Shown one piece after another: positions 1 through 5,816 of a stretch of 5,880 nucleotides of DNA. Numbering within the stretch: the first letter of the stretch is position 1; every line of letters begins with the position of its first letter. Below the pieces are notes generated by a model that was not told the DNA's origin, did no database searches, and saw only the letters and a list, made by a program, of their open reading frames with translations. The position numbers and the translations under genes are program-made. The DNA comes from Betaproteobacteria bacterium UBA3031 (GTDB lineage Bacteria > Pseudomonadota > Gammaproteobacteria > Burkholderiales > Eutrophovitaceae), in NCBI GenBank assembly GCA_002367635.1, contig DFDI01000011.1, forward strand, positions 1 through 5,880, read 5' to 3'.

Positions 1-625
1 AACCGCCAACGGCACGCTGGTCAGAGAACTCATCGAGTTTGTTTTGAAGATAAACCGTTGTTACCAACAAAACACTGTTCTCAGTTTTCTTTCGGAATGA
101 GAGGTAAACATTAGAGCGGCCTATCTCTTTAGTAGCATTGCCTTCGTTTCTCTCAGACTCATAAAAACCGCCCACACCTAAAACAAAAGTGGCGCTTTTT
201 TGCTCCATAAGACGCAAGCGAATACCAGACCCGAGCAATACGCGGTCTTCTAAACGAGTGAACTCATTTTGTTGCTGCTGATAAAACCCTTCCCAATCAG
301 TCTGAACTGATAGGACGCGCGAATGACGAATATGTAGGAGATGCTCATCCGCACTTCTGTTCCCAGAAGTTTTGCCGTACTCACCTCCAATCACGAATAA
401 ATTACTGAAGCCATCACTTCGATACTGCATTAAACCCGACAAATTGACGTCGGTGCTATCTGAGTTACCTGAGTCTCCAGACGCCTCAAAACTCCCAGCT
501 GATGACCAACCGAGGTCAGTTCCAGCACGCTCTCTAAGCGACTCAATATCGACGATGGCTTGTGCGCTCTGACTAAACACGCACAAGAAGAAAAAACCAC
601 AAATGTTCAAATACCCGCTAAACAA
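1..625 (-). CDS. DUF481-family outer-membrane beta-barrel protein (3' end outside window)
   Basis: 208 residues are visible and the C-terminus lies beyond the left edge; DUF481 proteins are usually about 240-250 residues, so roughly 40 are missing. The start is a TTG at 623-625, chosen because a good GGAGGG site lies 9 nt upstream and because it gives a complete signal peptide: a hydrophobic stretch (residues 8-17, rich in F, L, C and V) ending in SQSAQA, with cleavage expected after about residue 23. No ATG fits. The mature part begins IVDIESLRERAG, then a glycine/serine-rich SGDSGNSD segment (49-56), then alternating beta-strand pattern with NEFTRLEDRVLLGSGIRL (120-137) and VLGVGGFYESER (148-159), which I recognise as typical of the DUF481 (YdiY-like) family. 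Members are predicted outer-membrane barrels of poorly defined function; E. coli YdiY is described as acid-inducible. The gene lies directly behind the terminator of the aldehyde dehydrogenase gene, so it is probably a separate unit. Family assignment is fairly sure, function is not. Confidence 0.82.
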   Translation of the reverse strand, partial: MFSGYLNICGFFFLCVFSQSAQAIVDIESLRERAGTDLGWSSAGSFEASGDSGNSDSTDVNLSGLMQYRSDGFSNLFVIGGEYGKTSGNRSADEHLLHIRHSRVLSVQTDWEGFYQQQQNEFTRLEDRVLLGSGIRLRLMEQKSATFVLGVGGFYESERNEGNATKEIGRSNVYLSFRKKTENSVLLVTTVYLQNKLDEFSDQRAVGG

Positions 626-633
626 TACCTGAT

Positions 634-639
634 CCCTCC
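634..639 (-). promoter_or_regulatory. Ribosome binding site that fixes the TTG start of the DUF481 gene
   Basis: On the minus strand the sequence reads GGAGGG followed by nine bases and then TTG (625-623). It is among the best Shine-Dalgarno matches in the window. The only other in-frame initiator nearby, a TTG at 610-608, has no comparable site and would cut the signal peptide short. Confidence 0.7.
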
Positions 640-653
640 AAGCCTTTGGTGTT

Positions 654-686
654 AAAAAAAGCGCGCACCCGATTAAGGTGCGCGCT
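654..686 (-). terminator. Rho-independent terminator after the aldehyde dehydrogenase gene
   Basis: Read on the minus strand, a perfect 10-bp stem (AGCGCGCACC pairing with GGTGCGCGCT, plus-strand arms 677-686 and 660-669) closes a 7-base loop. It is followed at once by a run of T (659-654 beyond the stem). It lies 19 bases past the TGA stop of the dehydrogenase (706-708). The GC-rich stem and uninterrupted T tract are the textbook intrinsic terminator pattern. There is no matching T run on the plus-strand side, so it works in the minus direction only. Confidence 0.93.
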
Positions 687-705
687 AAGGTTACCTAAAT
701 CACTA

Positions 706-2148
706 TCATGCAGTAGGTATCGTTCGGATGACCAAGTTACGTATCTCAGACATGTCTTCCATAGCAAACCTAACGCCCTCTCGACCTAAGCCAGAATCCT
801 TCACTCCGCCATAGGGCATGTTATCAACTCGATACGAAGGGACATCACCAACTACAACACCCCCCACATCAAGCTTATTCCAAGCCTTTTGTATTTTATA
901 AAAATCTCGAGTGAAAATGCCCGCCTGAAGACCAAACTTAGAATCATTCACCATGTCTAGTGCTTCGTCCCATGTGCTAAATTTCTGCAGCACCGCTACC
1001 GGACCAAACGCTTCCTCAGTGCAAATCTTTGCAGTCGCAGGCGCATTCTCTATCAACGTCGCCTCAAGCATCGCACCGTTTCTTTTTCCTCCACAAAGAA
1101 TCACAGCACCCGACGCCTGCGCTTCATTAACCCACCCCTCAAGACGCTGAGCCTCTTTCTCTGCAATCATTGGTCCGATAAAAGTCTTCTCATCTTTAGG
1201 GTCTCCGCTGATAAGGCTTGAAGCCCTTGCAACGAGCTTAGCTTTAAGAGCGTCATAAATGTCTTCATGAATAATAATCCTTTGCACCCCAATACACGAT
1301 TGTCCCGACTGATAAAATGCGCCGAACGTGATCCGAGTTACCGCGTCATCGAGGTCGGCATCAGCGTCAACGATCACTGCGGCATTCCCACCTAACTCCA
1401 ACACAATTTTTTTCTTGCCACACCGAGCCTTCAAGTCCCAACCCACTCCGGGGGATCCCGTGAATGACAATAACTTCAAACGCTCATCGACGGTGAAGAG
1501 ATCCGCGCCATCTCTTGAACACGGCAAAATAGAAAATGCACCTTTCGGCAAATCAGTCTCTGCTAACACTTCGCCAATCATGATTGCCCCAAGAGGTGTT
1601 CTCGAAGCAGGCTTCATCACAAAGGAACAACCGACCGCAATGGCGGGTGCAATTTTATGCGCCGCCAAATTGAGCGGGAAATTAAATGGCGACACGAACG
1701 AGCATGGGCCAATGGGAACGCGCTTCCACATGCCACTGTACCCTCGAGCTCGGGCACTGATATCTAACGTTTGCAGTTCTCCATTAAAGCGGGTGGACTC
1801 TTCAGCCGCGATCTTGAAGGTGTCTATTAAACGGGTGACTTCACCTCTTGCATCATTTATCGGCTTTCCCGCCTCTACACAAAGCGCGTATGCGAGTTCA
1901 TCAAAACGCTCTCGGAATCGAATCACACAATGCTCCAAGACAGCCTGTCGCTCATAACTGGCCATATTGGCTAAGGCCTCCGAAGCGTCTACAGCAGCCT
2001 GGATGGCTTGATCGATCACCACTGAATCGGCCAGCGCAACTCGAGTAGCGACCTCACCCGAATATTTATCAGTGACCGCGAGATCACTGTTGGCATAGAC
2101 CAGTTCATTAGCCAGAATATACGGATATGTTTCTCTTAACTGGGGCAT
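706..2148 (-). CDS. NAD(P)-dependent aldehyde dehydrogenase (480 aa)
   Basis: A full-length ALDH-superfamily enzyme oxidising an aldehyde to the acid with NAD(P)+, presumably in the cytoplasm. Visible key residues are the oxyanion Asn156 in SPFNFPLN, the cofactor lysine Lys179 in MKPASRTP, the Rossmann glycines in FTGSPGVG (229-236), the general base Glu251 in LELGGN, the nucleophile Cys285 in GQSCIGVQR, and the ribose-binding Glu379 in EEAFGPV. All catalytic positions are intact. The SPFNFPLNLAAHKIAPAIA-type block resembles the subgroup holding ALDH21-like, lactaldehyde, sulfolactaldehyde and phosphonoacetaldehyde dehydrogenases, so a small polar aldehyde is plausible, but the substrate cannot be read. 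The start is the ATG at 2146-2148, preceded by GGAGAG; an in-frame TTG at 2187 lies inside a hairpin and is rejected. The gene follows the acetolactate synthase-like gene by 82 bases and ends at a strong terminator, suggesting one two-gene unit. Enzyme class is near certain; pathway is inference. Confidence 0.95.
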   Translation of the reverse strand: MPQLRETYPYILANELVYANSDLAVTDKYSGEVATRVALADSVVIDQAIQAAVDASEALANMASYERQAVLEHCVIRFRERFDELAYALCVEAGKPINDARGEVTRLIDTFKIAAEESTRFNGELQTLDISARARGYSGMWKRVPIGPCSFVSPFNFPLNLAAHKIAPAIAVGCSFVMKPASRTPLGAIMIGEVLAETDLPKGAFSILPCSRDGADLFTVDERLKLLSFTGSPGVGWDLKARCGKKKIVLELGGNAAVIVDADADLDDAVTRITFGAFYQSGQSCIGVQRIIIHEDIYDALKAKLVARASSLISGDPKDEKTFIGPMIAEKEAQRLEGWVNEAQASGAVILCGGKRNGAMLEATLIENAPATAKICTEEAFGPVAVLQKFSTWDEALDMVNDSKFGLQAGIFTRDFYKIQKAWNKLDVGGVVVGDVPSYRVDNMPYGGVKDSGLGREGVRFAMEDMSEIRNLVIRTIPTA

Positions 2149-2153
2149 CAAGT

Positions 2154-2159
2154 CTCTCC
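2154..2159 (-). promoter_or_regulatory. Ribosome binding site for the aldehyde dehydrogenase
   Basis: Minus-strand GGAGAG followed by five bases and ATG (2148). It decides the start over the upstream TTG at 2187. The 3' foot of the intergenic hairpin ends 11 bases before it, so the hairpin leaves the site exposed. Confidence 0.75.
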
Positions 2160-2170
2160 AAATAATATCA

Positions 2171-2210
2171 AACCAACGGCCCGCCAAACAAGTGCTGAGG
2201 GCCGTTGGTT
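2171..2210 (-). promoter_or_regulatory. Intergenic hairpin between acetolactate synthase and aldehyde dehydrogenase genes
   Basis: A perfect 12-bp inverted repeat: AACCAACGGCCC at 2171-2182 and GGGCCGTTGGTT at 2199-2210, with a 16-base loop. On the minus-strand transcript it forms 20 bases after the synthase stop (2231-2233) and ends shortly before the dehydrogenase ribosome binding site. What follows is only mildly T-rich (TGATATTATTTGG), so it is at best a weak terminator. It could instead be a partial terminator, an RNase stop or processing site, or a protein-binding palindrome. The structure is seen directly; its role is inferred. Confidence 0.75.
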
Positions 2211-2230
2211 GAGTATGTCACTGTGAAAAA

Positions 2231-3940
2231 TTAAATCTTAGCGCTATCTGCTTTAATCCTATTATTCAAAATCTCATCGTTTTCAGAATAATCCACTGGA
2301 CAATCTATTAAGTGAACTCCAGGTGTTGATAAGCACGTATTCAAGGTTTCCATAAGATTCTCCGAACTGCTGACACGATGACCGTGCGCCCCATAACTTT
2401 CAGCGTACTTCACAAAGTCTGGATTGCCATACTCAAGTCCCCAATCAGCAAAACCCATGTTGGCTTGCTTCCAACGAATCATTCCGTAGCTCGAATCATT
2501 AAGAATCAAAACGACAATATTCATCTTCAAACGAACCGCAGTTTCCATCTCCTGTGAATTCATCATGAAACCGCCATCACCACAAATCGCCATGACCTTA
2601 CGTTCCGGATAGACAAGATGAGCTGCCATAGCAGATGGCAAGCCTGCGCCCATTGTTGCGAGCGCATTATCCAGCAAGACTGTATTCGATTGGTGGGCGG
2701 TGTAGTTTCGGGCAAACCAAATTTTATAGACACCGTTATCCAGGCAAATCATCCCGTCATCAGGCATCACTTTACGAATATCAGCCACGAGTCGCTGTGG
2801 GTATATAGGGAAACGTGGATCATCAGAACCTTCGACAATATTTTTATCGTGATGCTTCTTAACTGCCATCATTCGAGTGAAGTCCCACTTCATGTCACTT
2901 CTTTCAGACAGTCTTTTTTTGATTTGCCATATTGCATTTGCAATATCACCCACCACTTCTAACTGCGGGAAATAGACCGGATCAACCTCAGCACTTCTAA
3001 ACGAGATGTGAATGACCTGGGTACCCTCTGAAACAAGTACCGGATCATTTTCGGACGAGTGGTTAGACTCGTCGTCCCTCGCCGTACCGTGACTCATAAA
3101 AAATGGTGGCTTCTCGATAACATCGTGACCGACGTTAATGATTAAATCTGCGGCCTCTATTGCTCTGTGAACATAATCACTGGCCGAAAGTGCCGCACAC
3201 CCCATAAACAGCGGATGTCGCTCATCAATCACACCCTTACCAAGTTGAGTACTGACAAAAGGAATTCCTGTTTGATTCACAAGCTCTGTGAGCATTTTAC
3301 TGGTGAGTTTCCGATTACCACCGGCACCAACGACCAAAATAGGACTCTTTGCCTTTGCAATTTTATCAACCGCTGCCTTAATAGACTTTTCTTCAGGAAC
3401 AGGCCTTCGAACAGCAGAGGCTTTGATCGGAAGTTCCTTTGAGTGCTCGTCGGCAATATCCTCAGGCAGTTCCAAATGAACCGCCCCAGGCTTTTCCTCC
3501 TCAGCCAAACGAAATGCTTCACGTACTCGACTCGGGATATTATCTGCAGACACGATTTGATGCGCATACTTCGTGATGGGCTTCATCATCTCTACAACAT
3601 CTAATATTTGAAAGCGTCCTTGCTTTGACTTCTTAACGGGCTTTTGTCCCGTAATCATCATCATAGGCATGCCGCCGAGTTGAGCGTAAGCCGCAGATGT
3701 TGTGAAGTTGGTGGCGCCGGGGCCTAGGGTTGAAATACACACACCCGTCTTACCCGTTAATTTGCCATAAACTGCAGCTATGAACCCCGCCGCTTGTTCG
3801 TGCCGCGTCAGGATTAATTTAATTTTTTTAGATCGCGATAGGCTGTCAAGAAAGTCTAAGTTCTCTTCCCCAGGGATTCCAAAAATATATTCAACGCCCT
3901 CTTCCTCTAGCGCTTTTACAAACAAATCTGAACCTTTCAT
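2231..3940 (-). CDS. Thiamine-diphosphate enzyme, catabolic-type acetolactate synthase large subunit (569 aa)
   Basis: A cytoplasmic ThDP-dependent enzyme of the acetohydroxyacid synthase family, predicted to condense two pyruvates to 2-acetolactate plus CO2. Three family domains are visible. The N-terminal pyrimidine-binding domain (about 1-165) has FGIPGEEN, catalytic Glu48 in RHEQAAG and STLGPGATN (70-78). The central domain is about 185-345. The C-terminal cofactor domain has GDGG at 454-457, with Asp455 and Asn481 (LND) as expected Mg-ThDP ligands. The ETAVRLK block and the ending DCPVDYSEND resemble catabolic AlsS-type enzymes more than biosynthetic IlvB/IlvI, and no small regulatory subunit gene is nearby. 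The segment GQKPVKKSKQGRFQILDVVEMMKP (98-121 region) matches, from memory, a group often annotated simply as acetolactate synthase. Residues about 284-306 form an extra acidic, serine-rich stretch. The ATG has a strong AAGGAG site five bases upstream. Family is near certain; acetolactate as the real product is likely but unproven, and another 2-oxo acid is possible given the partner dehydrogenase. Confidence 0.93.
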   Translation of the reverse strand: MKGSDLFVKALEEEGVEYIFGIPGEENLDFLDSLSRSKKIKLILTRHEQAAGFIAAVYGKLTGKTGVCISTLGPGATNFTTSAAYAQLGGMPMMMITGQKPVKKSKQGRFQILDVVEMMKPITKYAHQIVSADNIPSRVREAFRLAEEEKPGAVHLELPEDIADEHSKELPIKASAVRRPVPEEKSIKAAVDKIAKAKSPILVVGAGGNRKLTSKMLTELVNQTGIPFVSTQLGKGVIDERHPLFMGCAALSASDYVHRAIEAADLIINVGHDVIEKPPFFMSHGTARDDESNHSSENDPVLVSEGTQVIHISFRSAEVDPVYFPQLEVVGDIANAIWQIKKRLSERSDMKWDFTRMMAVKKHHDKNIVEGSDDPRFPIYPQRLVADIRKVMPDDGMICLDNGVYKIWFARNYTAHQSNTVLLDNALATMGAGLPSAMAAHLVYPERKVMAICGDGGFMMNSQEMETAVRLKMNIVVLILNDSSYGMIRWKQANMGFADWGLEYGNPDFVKYAESYGAHGHRVSSSENLMETLNTCLSTPGVHLIDCPVDYSENDEILNNRIKADSAKI

Positions 3941-3945
3941 ACAAA

Positions 3946-3951
3946 CTCCTT
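3946..3951 (-). promoter_or_regulatory. Ribosome binding site for the acetolactate synthase-like gene
   Basis: Minus-strand AAGGAG with a five-base spacer (TTTGT) to the ATG at 3940. A near-consensus site that supports this start and suggests efficient translation. Confidence 0.75.
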
Positions 3952-3990
3952 TTTCAAATTAATCGAAATAAAGTTAATTAAACCTTACGC

Positions 3991-4018
3991 AATATCTTAA
4001 AAATAAATCAACTCACAA
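3991..4018 (-). promoter_or_regulatory. Candidate promoter for the acetolactate synthase/aldehyde dehydrogenase unit
   Basis: The 87-base gap upstream of the synthase gene is very AT-rich. On the minus strand it holds TTGTGA (4018-4013), a 16-base spacer and GATATT (3996-3991), each matching four of six sigma-70 consensus bases. The match is weak and other AT-rich hexamers nearby would also do. A promoter here is plausible because no terminator or tight coupling links the gene to the one upstream, but the exact position is uncertain. Confidence 0.3.
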
Positions 4019-4022
4019 CTCA
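4009..4022. repeat. Tandem 7-bp repeat CAACTCA x2
   Basis: Two exact adjacent copies of CAACTCA (4009-4015 and 4016-4022; TGAGTTG on the minus strand) lie just past the stop of the small secreted-protein gene and overlap the candidate promoter of the synthase gene. They may be a direct-repeat regulator site or chance in a low-complexity stretch. Confidence 0.6.
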
Positions 4023-4027
4023 AAATG

Positions 4028-4432
4028 CTAGAGGTCAACCTCACATAATCCTGATCGATTAAAAAATTTTCGCTCTACATCGTTACCTTTCTCACTGGCG
4101 ACTTCAACAACCAACGAAACTGTCTCAAACCTCATCGATGCCTTATCGATCAAAATCATACTCGCTCGGACAAACCCATCAATCTCAGCGCCACGACTCA
4201 ACACAAGTACCGAGTCACTGTTAGCATGTGTCACCAGCGGGCTTTCAACGTCACCAATCATCGGGTTTATCTGGGCCTCAACAAAACCTTGAGCAGAACC
4301 CTTTAAAGTCAACTCATAGGGCGCAGATGACCCGTCTGAACGACACACATACGTCTCAGCGTGCGACACCAATGCGAATGCAACGGTAATGCCGCACATC
4401 ACGATCAATCGTGGGAGCCCCCGAGTTACCAC
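4028..4432 (-). CDS. Small secreted (periplasmic) protein of unknown function (134 aa)
   Basis: I do not recognise the family. The N-terminus is a clear Sec signal peptide: arginines at 4 and 8, a hydrophobic core (about 9-22) and LVSHA before a predicted cleavage at 25/26. The Cys13 inside the core is not in a lipobox, so a lipoprotein is unlikely. The mature protein would be about 109 residues with exactly two cysteines, Cys30 close to its start (YVCRSDG) and Cys130 close to its end (GLCEVDL), well placed for a disulfide tying the two ends together. The rest alternates short hydrophobic strands with polar turns, suggesting a small beta-rich domain. The start is a GTG at 4430-4432, chosen because it gives the charged n-region; no good ribosome binding site precedes it, so the start is less certain than the reading frame. 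It lies between the membrane-anchored protein gene and the synthase gene, all in the same direction. A link to either is not shown. Confidence 0.72.
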   Translation of the reverse strand: MVTRGLPRLIVMCGITVAFALVSHAETYVCRSDGSSAPYELTLKGSAQGFVEAQINPMIGDVESPLVTHANSDSVLVLSRGAEIDGFVRASMILIDKASMRFETVSLVVEVASEKGNDVERKFFNRSGLCEVDL

Positions 4433-4587
4433 AACAATCCATGACTCGGCATCGGCTTAGCGAAAAAAAGCACTACTTTTTCCCCTTCACTAAGAGAACA
4501 AATATTTTTTCATGTCTATTACTATCATTCAATCGAGGCATGAGCAATCATTTTTATCAGGGCACACAGGAACCTGAACAAAAAATA
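4433..4587. other. Intergenic spacer, no gene found
   Basis: 155 bases between two minus-strand genes, AT-rich with several A and T runs. I see no convincing terminator, conserved RNA or gene in it. The spacing suggests that the small secreted-protein gene may have its own promoter here, but no clear -35/-10 pair stands out. Confidence 0.5.
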
Positions 4588-5607
4588 CTACTCATCGTCG
4601 GTTATTTCAAAATTAATCTCTCTACCGGGTGGTTGATAACTGAGGAGCACCATAAGCTCTTTAATACCAGGGGCAATTTGGTCTGGGATAGCATATTCAT
4701 TTTCGTTCCGATCAAATGCCAGCCGCACCGGTTTTCCTTTGGCATTTAATGAATTCGTTAGCGACAGATCACCTGGTGACCAAAAAGGTGAATTTTTAAA
4801 ATTCGTCACTAAGTCCGTACTGAATTGCTTCCCGCACTCTTCTGTAAATTTAACGGGCTCATCCTCAGCCACACCCATGCAGTCCGCATCAGTCCAACTA
4901 CCCGCTATTGGGATCCGTAAGACCTCTAGGATTGATCCGCCTGTGCTGAGATAAATGCTGAGATCTGTTGTTGCAATGTCGGCATCAAACCAATCGACTT
5001 TCTTCGTCAAGGCCAAGATACCACTTTGGCTTATCTTAACAAGCCCGAAGCGCAAATTCTTTTCATTGGTTTGAATCGTTTGGTAACCAGAATCTCCAGC
5101 AACGAATGTTTTTGTACCTTCCCGTGACAAATGGATCAAGCGAAAGGAACGACACACTTGCTCTCTACATAGCTTAGCGACATCGACTCCGGCTGAGTCG
5201 ATCGGCTCACCTGAGATAGCGATATAAGCTTCTTCGCGGCCATCTACCGGTTGAATCCAGACGCTCACCGAATCGATGCAGTTTTTAACGTCAATTGCTT
5301 CAGATTCGATGTAATAACAAAATGTCTGCATCAAACTGTCGAATCTTTTGACGTCTATATTCAAGATGTTACCCAGCTTTTCTTTCACCCAAAATGGGTT
5401 AGATCGCACAGTGTTGTAGCTATCTTTATTGATGTCCACCTCTAAAACAAAGTTTTGTCTGGCGGTCTCACCCGTCGATTGTTCAGTGCCGCCTGAAGAC
5501 CCAGTCCCCAAGTCTTGCTTCGAGAAGACCTGAATCTGATAGACGTTTAGTCCTGCAGACAATACAAGTAAGGCAAAAAGAAGCCAAAAGGTGAAACGAT
5601 TTATCAT
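4588..5607 (-). CDS. Membrane-anchored extracytoplasmic protein of unknown function (339 aa)
   Basis: I do not recognise the family. Residues 1-4 are a short basic n-region (MINR), followed by one hydrophobic segment (about 5-22), ending without an obvious signal peptidase site, so it reads as a signal anchor with the bulk of the protein in the periplasm. A low-complexity Gly/Ser/Thr linker follows (34-47, GTGSSGGTEQSTGE), then a folded region to the end. It holds six cysteines, all beyond the membrane segment (97, 110, 147, 152, 243, 258), paired by spacing and compatible with three disulfides in an oxidising compartment. A short N-x-PFW-like motif occurs twice (70-73, and NSPFW at 272-276). 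The tail is acidic (ITDDE). The ATG at 5605-5607 has no good Shine-Dalgarno site, but no better in-frame start is seen and it gives a full anchor. A perfect TATAAT lies about 30 bases upstream. It faces a divergent gene at 5817. Confidence 0.75.
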   Translation of the reverse strand: MINRFTFWLLFALLVLSAGLNVYQIQVFSKQDLGTGSSGGTEQSTGETARQNFVLEVDINKDSYNTVRSNPFWVKEKLGNILNIDVKRFDSLMQTFCYYIESEAIDVKNCIDSVSVWIQPVDGREEAYIAISGEPIDSAGVDVAKLCREQVCRSFRLIHLSREGTKTFVAGDSGYQTIQTNEKNLRFGLVKISQSGILALTKKVDWFDADIATTDLSIYLSTGGSILEVLRIPIAGSWTDADCMGVAEDEPVKFTEECGKQFSTDLVTNFKNSPFWSPGDLSLTNSLNAKGKPVRLAFDRNENEYAIPDQIAPGIKELMVLLSYQPPGREINFEITDDE

Positions 5608-5638
5608 AAGAAGGTCGAGCGCAGTGTTGATTTCACAA

Positions 5639-5644
5639 ATTATA
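5639..5644 (-). promoter_or_regulatory. Candidate -10 box for the membrane-anchored protein gene
   Basis: A perfect TATAAT on the minus strand, 31 bases before the ATG at 5607, which would give a 5' leader of about 25 bases. At 16-18 bases further upstream there is no good -35 hexamer (TCGTGG region), so activator dependence is possible. The match is seen; promoter activity is inferred. Confidence 0.45.
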
Positions 5645-5816
5645 CTGAATGTCGACGTCTTCCACGATATGTCATCAAAAATATGTAGGTGTTAGACTGG
5701 TTTTAAGTTTTATGTTTTGACATTCACCCATTCAGCAGGAAACCGCGCGAATTCGTTTAGATTGAGAAAAACATTATGGCTTGCGACAAATTCAGAGAAA
5801 CGAGTATCTCAGCACC

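Noticed and set aside
1328..1957. A 209-codon open frame on the plus strand
   Set aside because: It lies wholly antisense to the well-conserved aldehyde dehydrogenase, has no recognisable domain or ribosome binding site, and its composition is what the reverse of that gene would give.
2149..2187. Thirteen-residue N-terminal extension of the aldehyde dehydrogenase from a TTG at 2187
   Set aside because: That start lies within the intergenic hairpin with no ribosome binding site, whereas the ATG at 2148 has GGAGAG at ideal spacing and gives a normal family length.
2231..3940. Alternative identities for the ThDP enzyme: biosynthetic IlvB/IlvI, sulfoacetaldehyde acetyltransferase, benzoylformate decarboxylase
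   Set aside because: The ETAVRLK block, the DCPVDYSEND ending and the absence of a small-subunit gene fit the catabolic acetolactate synthase type better; no Xsc-style neighbours (phosphate acetyltransferase, sulfite handling) are present. Substrate remains open.
4557..4577. Short inverted repeat (TCAGG/CCTGA) after the membrane-anchored protein gene, considered as a terminator
   Set aside because: The stem is only 5 bp with an 11-base loop, and no T run follows on either strand; the T run near 4580-4585 precedes it instead.
4411..4749. A 112-codon plus-strand open frame spanning the 155-base spacer
   Set aside because: It overlaps the ends of two minus-strand genes antisense, has no ribosome binding site and reads as unstructured sequence; the minus-strand frames have signal or anchor sequences and are much more convincing.
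5717..5722. Perfect TTGACA on the plus strand, considered as the -35 box of the divergent gene
   Set aside because: No -10-like hexamer is found 16-18 bases downstream, where the sequence is GC-rich (around 5738-5746).
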